From contig JAJPHL010000008.1 of the NCBI GenBank assembly GCA_021325275.1, positions 1 to 51,914 of the forward strand: a DNA stretch of 51,914 nucleotides. Direction: 5' to 3'. The notes below the pieces were generated by a model. It did no database searches and was not told the DNA's origin. It was given only the letters and a program-made list of their open reading frames with translations. How positions within the stretch are numbered: the stretch's first letter is position 1; the number at the start of each line of letters is the position of its first letter. This document shows positions 15,838 to 23,974 of this stretch, in pieces. The position numbers and the translations under genes were made by a program. Source of the stretch: Terriglobia bacterium (GTDB lineage Bacteria > Acidobacteriota > Terriglobia > JAJPHL01).

Positions 15838-16566
15838 ATGAAAGCGATTGTTCTCATTCCCGCCGCAGGACTCGGCACGCGCATGGGATCCACCACCGGG
15901 AAGCCCGGTCCGCGCAAGCCGTTTCTCCTACTCGACGGCCTGCCGATTTTGATTCACACGCTGCGCAAGTTTCTTTCGCTCGAGGAAATCCAAAGCGCGT
16001 ATGTCGCGCTGCGTCCCGAGGATGTCGCGGCGTTTCAGCCGTATCTGGAAGCAGAAAAGTTTTCCAAGCGCGTAGAAATCGTGGAAGGCGGATTGAATCG
16101 CCAGGAATCAGTGGAGAATTGCTTGCGCCGCGCGCCGGCGGATACCGACCTCGTCGCCGTGCACGACGCCGTGCGGCCTTTCGTGGAGGCGGAGGCGATT
16201 CGCCGCGTGCTGGAAGTGGCGTCGCGCACGGGCGCCGCGATCCTAGGCATTCCCGCCATCGACACGATCAAGCAGGTGGAACGCGTGGCCGGCGACTGCG
16301 CGGTGATCCGCGCGACGCTGAAGCGCGAGATGCTGGTGCAGGCGCAAACGCCGCAGGTTTTCCGCTTTGAGATTTTGCGCCGCGCGTACGAGCACGCCGT
16401 CCGCGAGGGATTCGTGGGCACCGACGAGGCGAGTCTCGTGGAACACATGGGCGGCGAGGTTTATGTGGTGATGGGCTCGGACCGCAACATCAAAATCACC
16501 AAGCCCGGCGATTTGGAATTGGCGCTTTCTATCCGCGAGCAGGAAAAGGCTCGCGCGAATTCATAA
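15838..16566 (+). CDS. ispD: IspD, 2-C-methyl-D-erythritol 4-phosphate cytidylyltransferase
   Basis: Third step of the MEP isoprenoid pathway: joins CTP and MEP to give CDP-ME. The 242 residues match the family length. PAAGLGTRMGS at the N-terminus is the CTP-binding loop; VAVHDAVRPFV, DTIKQVE and the AQTPQVFR segment are all IspD signatures. The loop contains an uncommon TTGKPGPRKPFL where many IspDs have a shorter KQF/KPF segment, so the basic CTP-binding residue is still present. It follows the PIN-TRAM gene closely and precedes ispF by 3 bases, so the two MEP-pathway genes are co-expressed. Confidence 0.95.
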   Translation: MKAIVLIPAAGLGTRMGSTTGKPGPRKPFLLLDGLPILIHTLRKFLSLEEIQSAYVALRPEDVAAFQPYLEAEKFSKRVEIVEGGLNRQESVENCLRRAPADTDLVAVHDAVRPFVEAEAIRRVLEVASRTGAAILGIPAIDTIKQVERVAGDCAVIRATLKREMLVQAQTPQVFRFEILRRAYEHAVREGFVGTDEASLVEHMGGEVYVVMGSDRNIKITKPGDLELALSIREQEKARANS

Positions 16567-16569
16567 GCC

Positions 16570-17046
16570 ATGTCGCGAATCGGAATCGGATACGACAGTC
16601 ATCGCCTCGTTATGGGCCGTCCTCTGATCATTGGACTGGTGCATGTAGCATTCGACTACGGACCCGAAGGTCATTCGGACGGCGACGTGGTGGCGCACGC
16701 GCTCACCGACGCGCTGCTCGGCGCGGCGGCGCTCGGCGACATCGGCCGTCACTTTCCCAACAACGATCCACGCTGGAAAGACGCCGACAGTCGCTTGTTT
16801 CTCACGCACGCGGTCGAGTTGCTGAAGCACGCGGGATTCCGTCCCGTGAACGTGGACGCGGTGGTGGTGTTGGAGCGTCCCAAACTTGCGCCGCACATTT
16901 TGACGATGCGTCAAGCATTAGCCGACGCGCTGGGATTGCCGCTCGACGCGGTCAGCGTGAAGGCGAAAACCGCGGAAGGCTTGGGCGCGGTCGGCGAGGG
17001 TCGCGCGATCGAAGCGCACGCCGTCGCGATGATCGAAACGATTTAG
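16570..17046 (+). CDS. ispF: IspF, 2-C-methyl-D-erythritol 2,4-cyclodiphosphate synthase
   Basis: Cyclises CDP-ME 2-phosphate to MEcPP in the MEP pathway. The 158 residues match the trimeric enzyme. Metal ligands are in GYDSHR (D9, H11) and the later histidine in the HSDGDVVAHAL region; GDIGRHFPNNDP corresponds to the usual GDIG-HFPDTDP loop, and KAKTAEGLG is the conserved C-terminal signature. It starts 3 bases after ispD. The downstream gene converges 6 bases away with no visible terminator. Confidence 0.95.
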   Translation: MSRIGIGYDSHRLVMGRPLIIGLVHVAFDYGPEGHSDGDVVAHALTDALLGAAALGDIGRHFPNNDPRWKDADSRLFLTHAVELLKHAGFRPVNVDAVVVLERPKLAPHILTMRQALADALGLPLDAVSVKAKTAEGLGAVGEGRAIEAHAVAMIETI

Positions 17047-17052
17047 GCTTGG

Positions 17053-17964
17053 CTACCAACCGGCCATCGCGAAACGCGTGCCGATCGGTTTTTCGGGAAT
17101 CCTCGCCGGATCGAGAATTGTGAAACGCTCCGACTTCCGCCGTTCAATTCCATTTTCGAGGTCCAGCTTCTCCACGAAGGTCTTCGAGTAGTAGTCGCGC
17201 AACAAGCTCACGTCGCGAGCGTCGAGTTCCCGGTCCACGGGCGCCTTCGCGTTATGCGCGACTGTTTCGGCTTTGGCGATGCGGTCGCGCAATTCCTTGA
17301 GCCGTGCATCGAGGAAGTCGAGGTCGTGTTTCACAAAGCCCTCGCGGACTTTCAGATTCTCCTCGATGAACAGCGATGCCAACTGATTCGTTACCTGTGC
17401 CACAAGCGGCGCCTGGGATCCGCGGTAGCGGATTCGGAACCCGTGCATGGAGTCGTCCTTGCCGATTTTGTTGGGTAGCACTTCCACTTGAATGTCGCGG
17501 CGCATCTGCTCAATAATCTCCTGCTGCGTCTTTTTTCCCCGCAAGGGTTTGTAGAGATCGTAGGTATCGATGATCCTTTGGAGGCGCCTCGCACTCATCA
17601 ATTGCTCGTTGATCATGCCAATCCGGGCTTCAACGTCAGGCAACACGACCTTGTATTCATCAATCCTGCCAGAATCGATTAGGATCACCGTGGACGCTTC
17701 GTATTCGGGCACGGTGAATTTGCCCCAGAGTCCGACCAGCGTCACAATTCCGACGGCGGCTACCACAATCGCCGTTTTGTCTCTGCGTGAAAGATGCATA
17801 AAATCTCCCGTTTCCAATCTCATTTTTAAGCCGCCCTGGAATACGTCCCACAGATCGCCCCATCCGGCATGCGCGTCATCGAGCAAATATCGAAACTCCA
17901 CGCCGTAGCGCGCGCGCCACTTCTCCGGATACAACCGCATCACGAACGCGAGAAGCCGCTTCAT
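17053..17964 (-). CDS. Membrane protein: PadR-linked N-terminal segment fused to a Wzz/GNVR-like domain
   Basis: A 303-residue protein. The first ~50 residues, with RLYPEKWRARYGVEF, match a short cytoplasmic segment often found in genes next to PadR regulators. One membrane helix follows (IVVAAVGIVTLVGLWG), then a domain like the polysaccharide chain-length determinants: VPEYEASTVILID at its start, a helical region, and KAPVDRELDARDVSLLRDYY, with ILDPARIPEKPIG close to the end. The second membrane helix typical of Wzz is not present: the protein stops near FAMAGW. A role in envelope or exopolysaccharide control is inferred. Its ATG overlaps the stop of the upstream PadR gene (4 bases). Confidence 0.65.
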   Translation of the reverse strand: MKRLLAFVMRLYPEKWRARYGVEFRYLLDDAHAGWGDLWDVFQGGLKMRLETGDFMHLSRRDKTAIVVAAVGIVTLVGLWGKFTVPEYEASTVILIDSGRIDEYKVVLPDVEARIGMINEQLMSARRLQRIIDTYDLYKPLRGKKTQQEIIEQMRRDIQVEVLPNKIGKDDSMHGFRIRYRGSQAPLVAQVTNQLASLFIEENLKVREGFVKHDLDFLDARLKELRDRIAKAETVAHNAKAPVDRELDARDVSLLRDYYSKTFVEKLDLENGIERRKSERFTILDPARIPEKPIGTRFAMAGW

Positions 17965-18251
17965 GCCGGACGCAGCCTCCGCAATCCCGTTTTCACGACC
18001 AACTCAAGACTCGTCAAACGCTCTTCAAGCAATCGCCGGCCCGCGGGTGTGATGCGATACGGCTGGCGCCGCTCGTCGCCGCTGGCGATGGGGCGAATGT
18101 GCCCGCGCTCTTCCAGCCGTGTGATTGCGCCGTAGAGCGTACCGGGTCCCAGGCGGACGCCCGCGAAGCGGTGAATATCTTCCATGATGGCGTAGCCATG
18201 CTTCTCGCCGCCGGCGAGGCTGGACAAAACGAGTAGGTTGGGATCGGTCAT
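17961..18251 (-). CDS. PadR-family transcriptional regulator (second)
   Basis: A 96-residue winged-helix protein: LLVLSSLAGGEKHGYAIM, then GPGTLYGAITRLEERG for the recognition helix and PYRITPAGRRLLEE for the wing end. It belongs to the short PadR group but is clearly divergent from the PadR at 1601-1930. The stop overlaps the start of the Wzz-like membrane gene, so the pair is an operon and the membrane protein is the probable target. The start codon touches an inverted repeat (18251-18298). Confidence 0.9.
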   Translation of the reverse strand: MTDPNLLVLSSLAGGEKHGYAIMEDIHRFAGVRLGPGTLYGAITRLEERGHIRPIASGDERRQPYRITPAGRRLLEERLTSLELVVKTGLRRLRPA

Positions 18252-18312
18252 ATTACGTGTCGCGTAGTACGCGTCGGGAAATATCGTGGCACGTAATACT
18301 TTATGGTGTCAA
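18251..18312 (-). promoter_or_regulatory. Promoter/operator region of the second PadR operon
   Basis: On the minus strand TTGACA (18312-18307) could serve as a -35. A perfect 9-base inverted repeat, TATTACGTG at 18251-18259 and CACGTAATA at 18290-18298, brackets an inner 6-1-6 palindrome CGCGTA-G-TACGCG (18261-18273). The outer arm touches the start codon. No good -10 stands at 17 bases. Nested palindromes here are what a PadR autoregulator would bind, but binding is inferred. Confidence 0.5.
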
Positions 18313-18315
18313 GTG

Positions 18316-20382
18316 CTATTCGCCGGGCTTCGACTTGAGCGGCAACGTCAGCCAAGTGCCTGCGATCGATTGCTGCTGCACACCGGGCTTCGAGTAGTCG
18401 CAAACGCCGCCAGGGAAGATGGTGCGCAACTCTTTCAGTTCGTCGCCCGTGAATGGGATTTTGTAGTCCGCCGGATCGACCGGCTTCAACTGGCATTTCA
18501 TTACGTCGTCGGTGAGCGGCGCGCCGGCCACCAGCCGCGGTGTGCGATGCGCGGGGAACAACTCGCTGCATTTGCCCGTGCCGTCAATGGACGCCGGTTC
18601 GTCGTACCGTGTGCCGTCGCCCGACCAGCAGCCATCGACCGCGGCCGCCGGTTTTGCGTGCGCGATCTTGTCGAGCGTGGGCGCTGTGGATTTATCGGCA
18701 ACGATGGCGTCGAGCCACTTGCTCATCGTGTCGATCGCCAGTCCCGAGACCTTCGCGCTGAGGGTGCGATTTCCACCCGGTGATGCAGGATTGGGGAAGA
18801 TCCAAAGCACTTCGTTGTCGTATCGGCCATTCGCGCGTTGCAGCCGCGCGCGGACCACGAAGTCGCGCACGCGATCGTGAATGTCGCCGAGCGGATCGTT
18901 GTATGTGCGATAGTGCAGGATCGGCACCATCGCGAGACCGCCGGCGCCGGTGTCGATGCGGCCGGCGGCGTAGGAAAGCCGCACGGCTTCCAGATCGGCT
19001 ACCGTGCGCTGGGCGCGCGGCAATCCGTCGCGATCGAATCCACCGACGTTGCGATTCAGGTCGAGAAATTCGCGTTTACTGATAGCGGCCGAGTTCAGCG
19101 CGGCCAAGCCGTACTGCACGCCGACGTTATCGAGCGATTGCCGCGCGAAGCCCGTTTGCGGATCGCGTCCAAACGTCGCGGCGTTCATCTCCCATACCGT
19201 GCAACGCGCGCCCTTGGGGTTTTTCACGGGATCGTAGACTTGATCCGCGGGGATTCCGCAGCCTTTCGCATTGGCCGCGACGATGACCTCGACGAAACTG
19301 CGATCCCAAGCCGCGCACGTGCCCTTCGTATAGCCCTCGACGGCCATGATTTTTTCCTGCGTCCACGTTTGCGGGTCCTTGGCGAAGAATTTCATCAGTA
19401 AGCGGCAATCGGTTACGTCGGGGCGCGTGCTGATGGAATCGGGGTACGTCAAACTGGGCAGCAGGCCGTCGAGGAGACCTGGATAATTCTGCGCGATCAG
19501 CAATTGCTGGATTGATCCGCCCGATCCGCCGAGTCCCACGGTCCACACGGGCACGCCGTAGCGCTTGATGAAATGTTCCTTGATCATGCTGACGGCTTCG
19601 GCCGACAGATTGTCGTTGCAATGCTGCTGCATCACGTTTTGGGTGGACGTAATGTGAGCGAGTCCGCGCGAGAGCACAGCGTCGGTGAGCACGGCCGTGG
19701 GCTGATTGCGGCCTTGCGTGTAATTCGTGCCGCAGCCGCCGCCGAAACTATAAAGAATGCGGTGATTCCATCCCTCCGTGAGCATCGCGATGCGATAGAT
19801 CGCGCGATTGATCGTGCCTGACTCGACGCGCACGATGTACGGGACAGTTTTGCCTTCGCTGGTTGTGGTCTGAGCGAGATCGTCGGGCTTGGACGCGGGG
19901 TCGGCCAGCGGTTTGAATGTGCCGGCGTCGCCGGTTGTACGATAAAAATATTCGACTTTTTCCTTGGCCGAGCAATCGGCGTCGAGCGGCGCGCCGAGTC
20001 CCGATTCTTCCGTTTGGCAGACGAACGGTTTTAAGTGGTCGCCGGAGATAATCGGTCCCGTGAGGGGATGATTCACAACGTCCATGAGGGTCATTTGTGA
20101 GCCGCCCCGCAATTTGAGCATATTGGCGCCGTTGTTCAGACCAGAGACAAGCCCAATGAAGGAACCTCGCGCGGCGTCGGCGTGAAACGCCGCCGTTACG
20201 TCGGTACTGTTTAGGTACACGTGGAAACTCGTGCTTGGCGGGATCTTCACTTCCACCAGCACATTTCCGCCGCTCACCATTTCGGGACGGCTAGAGAGCG
20301 TTGTCATCTCCCAATACGATTGCGCTGTCAATTGTAGAGCGACAGTGAACAAACATGCGATCCCAAGCGCGCGGTAGTTCAT
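18316..20382 (-). CDS. DUF6351-type secreted alpha/beta-hydrolase-like protein
   Basis: A 688-residue protein with an N-terminal signal (IACLFTVALQLTAQ). Recognisable parts are an N-terminal domain with SSRPEMVSGGNVLVEV, a middle region RILYSFGGGCGTNY, and VGLGGSGGS, a nucleophile elbow of the GxSxG kind. This combination matches the uncharacterised DUF6351 family, which looks like an esterase or tannase-type hydrolase. The C-terminal part ends in IAGTWLTLPLKSKPGE. Substrate unknown; placement beside the rhamnose operon may suggest plant-polymer use, but that is only context. A BrnA-like gene lies 41 bases upstream on the same strand. Confidence 0.72.
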   Translation of the reverse strand: MNYRALGIACLFTVALQLTAQSYWEMTTLSSRPEMVSGGNVLVEVKIPPSTSFHVYLNSTDVTAAFHADAARGSFIGLVSGLNNGANMLKLRGGSQMTLMDVVNHPLTGPIISGDHLKPFVCQTEESGLGAPLDADCSAKEKVEYFYRTTGDAGTFKPLADPASKPDDLAQTTTSEGKTVPYIVRVESGTINRAIYRIAMLTEGWNHRILYSFGGGCGTNYTQGRNQPTAVLTDAVLSRGLAHITSTQNVMQQHCNDNLSAEAVSMIKEHFIKRYGVPVWTVGLGGSGGSIQQLLIAQNYPGLLDGLLPSLTYPDSISTRPDVTDCRLLMKFFAKDPQTWTQEKIMAVEGYTKGTCAAWDRSFVEVIVAANAKGCGIPADQVYDPVKNPKGARCTVWEMNAATFGRDPQTGFARQSLDNVGVQYGLAALNSAAISKREFLDLNRNVGGFDRDGLPRAQRTVADLEAVRLSYAAGRIDTGAGGLAMVPILHYRTYNDPLGDIHDRVRDFVVRARLQRANGRYDNEVLWIFPNPASPGGNRTLSAKVSGLAIDTMSKWLDAIVADKSTAPTLDKIAHAKPAAAVDGCWSGDGTRYDEPASIDGTGKCSELFPAHRTPRLVAGAPLTDDVMKCQLKPVDPADYKIPFTGDELKELRTIFPGGVCDYSKPGVQQQSIAGTWLTLPLKSKPGE

Positions 20383-20423
20383 GGCGTCAAGCTACCACAA
20401 CTCACGGGAAAGGAAAATGGTTG

Positions 20424-20666
20424 CTAGCGGACGGCTTGTTCGAGAGCCTCGCGGATGAATCGTTGATAAGGAATTCCGCGGGCCTTTGCGCCTTCCTTAA
20501 CGGCTTCCAGCAGCGGCTCCGGAAGACGCATGTTGACGCGGGCGTCCTTCCTGGCGAACTCAAAGCGGACACGCGTGCCGGCTAGGCTGTACTTGGTCAG
20601 GTCCGCGGTGGCGACGAATCGTTCCGCTTGCTTGTCACTCCGGAATGCCGGGATTCTCTTCTTCAT
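20424..20666 (-). CDS. CopG/BrnA-like antitoxin without a visible toxin
   Basis: An 80-residue ribbon-helix-helix protein starting MKKRIPAFRSDKQAERFV. The central ATADLTKYSL and the C-terminal RVNMRLPEPLLEAVKEGAK and YQRFIREALEQAV match the BrnA/CopG antitoxin family (PF12441 type), which normally follows and overlaps a BrnT toxin gene. No BrnT-like frame is present in the 187 bases between this start and rhaI, on either strand. The longer in-frame start adds a non-conserved cysteine- and arginine-rich stretch and was rejected. It is probably an orphan antitoxin or a regulator taken over by the host. Confidence 0.8.
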   Translation of the reverse strand: MKKRIPAFRSDKQAERFVATADLTKYSLAGTRVRFEFARKDARVNMRLPEPLLEAVKEGAKARGIPYQRFIREALEQAVR

Positions 20667-20760
20667 AATGACGAATTTCCTTCTTGTGCATGTAGCCTGC
20701 GCTCTATGGCGAAGTCCCAATCAAATCCGGTGATTTGTGCATCCACACGGAAAGTATGAC

Positions 20761-20776
20761 ATTTGTATGTACAAAT
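20761..20776. promoter_or_regulatory. Palindromic operator upstream of rhaI (AraR/GntR-like)
   Basis: ATTTGTA-TG-TACAAAT is a perfect 7-2-7 palindrome 77 bases before the rhaI start. It differs by one central base from the AraR-type consensus ATTTGTACGTACAAAT used by GntR-family sugar regulators. TATGAC directly upstream (20755-20760) could be a -10. A GntR-like repressor acting on the rhamnose operon is the natural inference; no regulator gene is in the window. Confidence 0.55.
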
Positions 20777-20853
20777 CTCAATACCCGATCATTGCCTCTC
20801 CTGCAAGGACTTGGCCGAGTGCCCCGCCACGCCGATTGGGGTATCCTTTCAAC

Positions 20854-22044
20854 ATGCATACCAAGCAGCATGAAACCGTTTTCAAGGCGCTCGACACATT
20901 TTCCATCGAGCTGCCTTCTTGGGGATTCGCCAACACCGGCACGCGTTTCGGAAAATTCACGCAGGCCGCCGCGGCCACTTCCACCGAGGAGAAATTCTCG
21001 GACGCCGGACACATTCACTCGATCACCGGCGTTTGTCCGACAGTGGCGTTGCACGTGCTGTGGGATTTTCCGCAGGGAACCGGCAGCATCGGCGACGTGC
21101 AGACAATCGCCGCGAAGTATGGCGTACGTCCCGGCGCGATCAATCCCAACGTGTTTCAGGATCAGTGCTACAAGTACGGATCGCTCGGGAATCCCGATCC
21201 GCAAATTCGCAAAACGGCGCTGCGCCATTTGCTCGACAGCGTGGAAATTCAAACGAAACTCGGCAGCCGCGACCTGTCGCTGTGGTTCGCCGACGGATCG
21301 AATTATCCCGGTACGCAAAACATGCATCAGCGCCGCCAGTGGTTCGAGGAAGGCTTGAAGGAAACGCATCGCCATTTGGCCGAGGGTCAACGCATGCTCG
21401 TGGAGTACAAACCGTTCGAGCCGGCGTTCTATCACACCGATATCGCCGATTGGGGAATGGCGCTGCTTCTGGCGCAAGCGGCGGGCCCGAAGGCGCGCGT
21501 GCTTGTCGACACCGGTCATCATTATCAGGCGCAGAACATCGAACAGATTGTCGTGTGGCTGCTGGGATCGAAGATGCTCGGCGGATTCCACTTCAACGAT
21601 CGCCGCTATGCCGACGACGATTTGACGATGGGCTCGATCGATCCGTATCAGGTGTTCCGCATCTTCCACGAAATATTCTTCTTCGAGTGGAATTCCGGCG
21701 AGCGCGCCGACATCGCCTACATGGTGGATCAGTCGCACAACGTGAAGGGCAAGATCGAGGCGATGATCCAGACGGTGCAAACGGCCGAGGAACTGTTCGC
21801 GAAAGCCGCGCTCGTGGATCACAAGAAACTGGCGTACGCGCAGGGAAAATGCGCGCTGGTTGACGCCGAGAATTGTCTTAAGGACGCGTTCTCCACCGAC
21901 GTTCGTCCGGCGATCCGCGAATGGAACAAGTCGAAGGGCTTGCCCGAAGATCCGTTGACCGCGCATCGCGAGAGCGGATATATCGAGCGGATCACCGCGG
22001 AGCGCGCCGAGAAGAACGCGGCAGCGGTATCGTCCTATGCGTAG
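20854..22044 (+). CDS. rhaI: L-rhamnose isomerase, RhaI type
   Basis: Converts L-rhamnose to L-rhamnulose, the first catabolic step, as a metal-dependent TIM-barrel enzyme. The 396 residues match the rhizobial/Pseudomonas-type L-rhamnose isomerase rather than E. coli RhaA. Visible parts: IELPSWGFANTGTRF near the N-terminus, the metal-binding region with MLVEYKPFEPAFYHTD, VDTGHHYQAQNIEQIV, and GGFHFNDRRYADDDL. Start at MHTKQHETVF; upstream in-frame codons back to 20737 cross the operator and are not conserved. It is first in the rhaI-rhaB-rhaM-rhaD operon and is separated from rhaB by a palindromic repeat. Confidence 0.92.
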   Translation: MHTKQHETVFKALDTFSIELPSWGFANTGTRFGKFTQAAAATSTEEKFSDAGHIHSITGVCPTVALHVLWDFPQGTGSIGDVQTIAAKYGVRPGAINPNVFQDQCYKYGSLGNPDPQIRKTALRHLLDSVEIQTKLGSRDLSLWFADGSNYPGTQNMHQRRQWFEEGLKETHRHLAEGQRMLVEYKPFEPAFYHTDIADWGMALLLAQAAGPKARVLVDTGHHYQAQNIEQIVVWLLGSKMLGGFHFNDRRYADDDLTMGSIDPYQVFRIFHEIFFFEWNSGERADIAYMVDQSHNVKGKIEAMIQTVQTAEELFAKAALVDHKKLAYAQGKCALVDAENCLKDAFSTDVRPAIREWNKSKGLPEDPLTAHRESGYIERITAERAEKNAAAVSSYA

Positions 22045-22062
22045 CCGCAAAGGGTGAAAATT

Positions 22063-22163
22063 TACCACGGAGCACACAGAGAACACGGAGCACACAGAGA
22101 AAAACCATAGCAAAGGTGTTGTCTTTCTCTGTGTGCTCTGTGTCCTCTGTGTGCTCTGTGGTA
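22063..22163. repeat. 101-bp palindrome between rhaI and rhaB
   Basis: Two 40-base arms (22063-22102 and 22124-22163) are inverted copies with 3 mismatches, separated by a 21-base loop. The left arm reads TACCACGGAGCACACAGAGA onward, repeating a CACAGAG theme. It begins 19 bases after the rhaI stop and ends 31 bases before the rhaB start. It would form a very stable hairpin in the operon mRNA and could partially terminate or stabilise rhaI mRNA. The arm sequence is related to the palindrome at 1383-1493 and to the ends of the carAB element. Confidence 0.85.
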
Positions 22164-22194
22164 GAGTTTCCCGTAGTTAGTGGCAACGTTTTCC

Positions 22195-23643
22195 ATGCGC
22201 AATCTCATAGCCTTTGATCTCGGCGCCGCCAGCGGCCGCGCCATTGCCGGCCGCCTTGACGGTGGCCGTCTGGCGATTCACGAGCTCGCGCGATTTCCCA
22301 ACGATCCCGTCACGGTAAATTCCTCGATGCACTGGGACGTGCTAGCGCTGTGGTCGGCGATGCGCGCGGCGCTCGCGTCGCACGGGTGCGAACGCATCGA
22401 TTCGATCGGAGTCGACACCTGGGGCGTCGATTACGCGCTTCTCGGCGAAGGCCATGTGCTGCTCGGGAACCCGTATCATTACCGCGATCGCCGGACCGAC
22501 GGAGTGATGGATCGCGTGATTGAGCGTGTGGGACGCGAGAAAATCTACGCGATTACCGGCATTCAGTTCATGCCGATCAACACGCTGTATCAGTTGGCCG
22601 CCGCGCAGGAGCAAACGCCGAAATTGCTGGCGTCCGCGCAATCGCTCGTGACCATGCCGGACTTGCTGAACTTTTGGCTGACGGGCCGTGTCGCTTGTGA
22701 ATACACAAACGCCACAACGACGCAATTCCTTGACGGCCACACTCGGAAGTGGTCAACGGAATTGCTGGGCGCAGTCGGCGTGCCGGCGCATTTCCTCGCG
22801 CCGGTGATCGATCCCGGCACCGAGTTGGGCGGGCTGGCGGAAGAGTTGTCGCGACTGCCTGGGCTCCGCGCGACCAAAGTGATCGCGCCGGCGTGTCACG
22901 ACACGGGATCGGCCGTTGCCGCGGTGCGCGCGGGAGGGAAACGCGCGTTCATCAGCTCGGGTACGTGGTCGCTGCTGGGTACCGAAGTTCCGCACGCGAT
23001 TTCCGGCGAGCGGGCCCAGGCCTTGAACTTCACGAATGAAGGCGGCGTCTGCGGCACGGTGCGATTACTGAAGAACATCACGGGAATGTGGTTGCTCGAA
23101 GGGTGCCGAAAGCAATGGGCGTCACACTCCTGGGAAGAATTGCTGGAAATGTCCAAAAACGACCGTTCGTTGTTCCAACATCTTGTCGATCCCGACGACG
23201 CATCGTTCATGCGCCCCGACGACATGAGCGCCGCCATCGCCGATTTCTGCAAGCGCACGAGCCAAGCCGCGCCTGCCACACCGGGCGCGTTCGTCAACTC
23301 GATTCTCGCGAGTCTCGCGTTGAAGTATCGCCTTGTGTTGGAGCAATCGGAATCGCTCACCGGCACGCGTATCGCGGAGATTCGCGTGATCGGCGGCGGG
23401 TCGCAGAACGACTTGCTGAATCAATTCACTGCCGATTCAACGGGCCGCACCGTTCTCGCGGGGCCGGTGGAGGCGACGGCCCTGGGCAATCTCGCGATGC
23501 AGATGGTGGGTGCGGGCATGGTCGCGTCGCTCGACGAATCGCGCGATATCATCGAGCGGTCTTTTCCGCCACGTGCGTTCCAGCCGCGCGACGTCGGGCG
23601 GTGGGACGCGGCGTATACAAATTTCAAACGATTGGTGCCATAA
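22195..23643 (+). CDS. rhaB: Rhamnulokinase
   Basis: Phosphorylates L-rhamnulose with ATP to rhamnulose 1-phosphate. A 482-residue FGGY-family kinase: the N-terminal phosphate loop is in FDLGAASGRAIAGRL, IGVDTWGVDYALLG lies in the sugar-binding half, YHYRDRRTDGVMD follows, and ISSGTWSLLGTE plus RVIGGGSQNDLLNQ are typical of the second half. The ATG at 22195 fits the conserved N-terminus; a GTG 15 bases upstream is in frame but adds nothing conserved. The region ahead of it is the palindrome between rhaI and rhaB. rhaM follows 3 bases after the stop. Confidence 0.94.
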   Translation: MRNLIAFDLGAASGRAIAGRLDGGRLAIHELARFPNDPVTVNSSMHWDVLALWSAMRAALASHGCERIDSIGVDTWGVDYALLGEGHVLLGNPYHYRDRRTDGVMDRVIERVGREKIYAITGIQFMPINTLYQLAAAQEQTPKLLASAQSLVTMPDLLNFWLTGRVACEYTNATTTQFLDGHTRKWSTELLGAVGVPAHFLAPVIDPGTELGGLAEELSRLPGLRATKVIAPACHDTGSAVAAVRAGGKRAFISSGTWSLLGTEVPHAISGERAQALNFTNEGGVCGTVRLLKNITGMWLLEGCRKQWASHSWEELLEMSKNDRSLFQHLVDPDDASFMRPDDMSAAIADFCKRTSQAAPATPGAFVNSILASLALKYRLVLEQSESLTGTRIAEIRVIGGGSQNDLLNQFTADSTGRTVLAGPVEATALGNLAMQMVGAGMVASLDESRDIIERSFPPRAFQPRDVGRWDAAYTNFKRLVP

Positions 23644-23646
23644 CAA

Positions 23647-23967
23647 ATGCAACGAATCTGTTTTTTGCTGCAAGTGAAACCGGATCGGCTGGAGGAATAC
23701 AAAGAACGCCACAAATCGGTTTGGCCGGAGATGCGCGCCGCGCTATCGGCGACCGGCTGGCACAACTACTCGCTCTTCCTGCGCGACGACGGATTGCTGA
23801 TCGGCTACGTGGAGACGCCGGACTTCGAGAAGGCGCTCGCCGGAATGGCGGCGACAGAAGTCAACGCGCGCTGGCAAGCGGAGATGAAAGATTTCTTTAT
23901 GGGCGTGCCCGGCCGTAACGCCGACGAGCAGATGTCGCCGGTTCCACAGGTCTTCTACTTACCTTAA
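23647..23967 (+). CDS. rhaM: L-rhamnose mutarotase
   Basis: Interconverts the alpha and beta anomers of L-rhamnose, feeding the isomerase. The 106-residue length and the dimeric alpha-beta barrel pattern match RhaM/RhaU: CFLLQVKPDRLEEYKERH at the N-terminus, VWPEMRAAL, GWHNYSLFL, and a C-terminal MSPVPQVFYLP. The conserved His of KERHKSVWPEM is present. It is tightly packed between rhaB and rhaD. Confidence 0.94.
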   Translation: MQRICFLLQVKPDRLEEYKERHKSVWPEMRAALSATGWHNYSLFLRDDGLLIGYVETPDFEKALAGMAATEVNARWQAEMKDFFMGVPGRNADEQMSPVPQVFYLP

Positions 23968-23974
23968 CCTTCCT

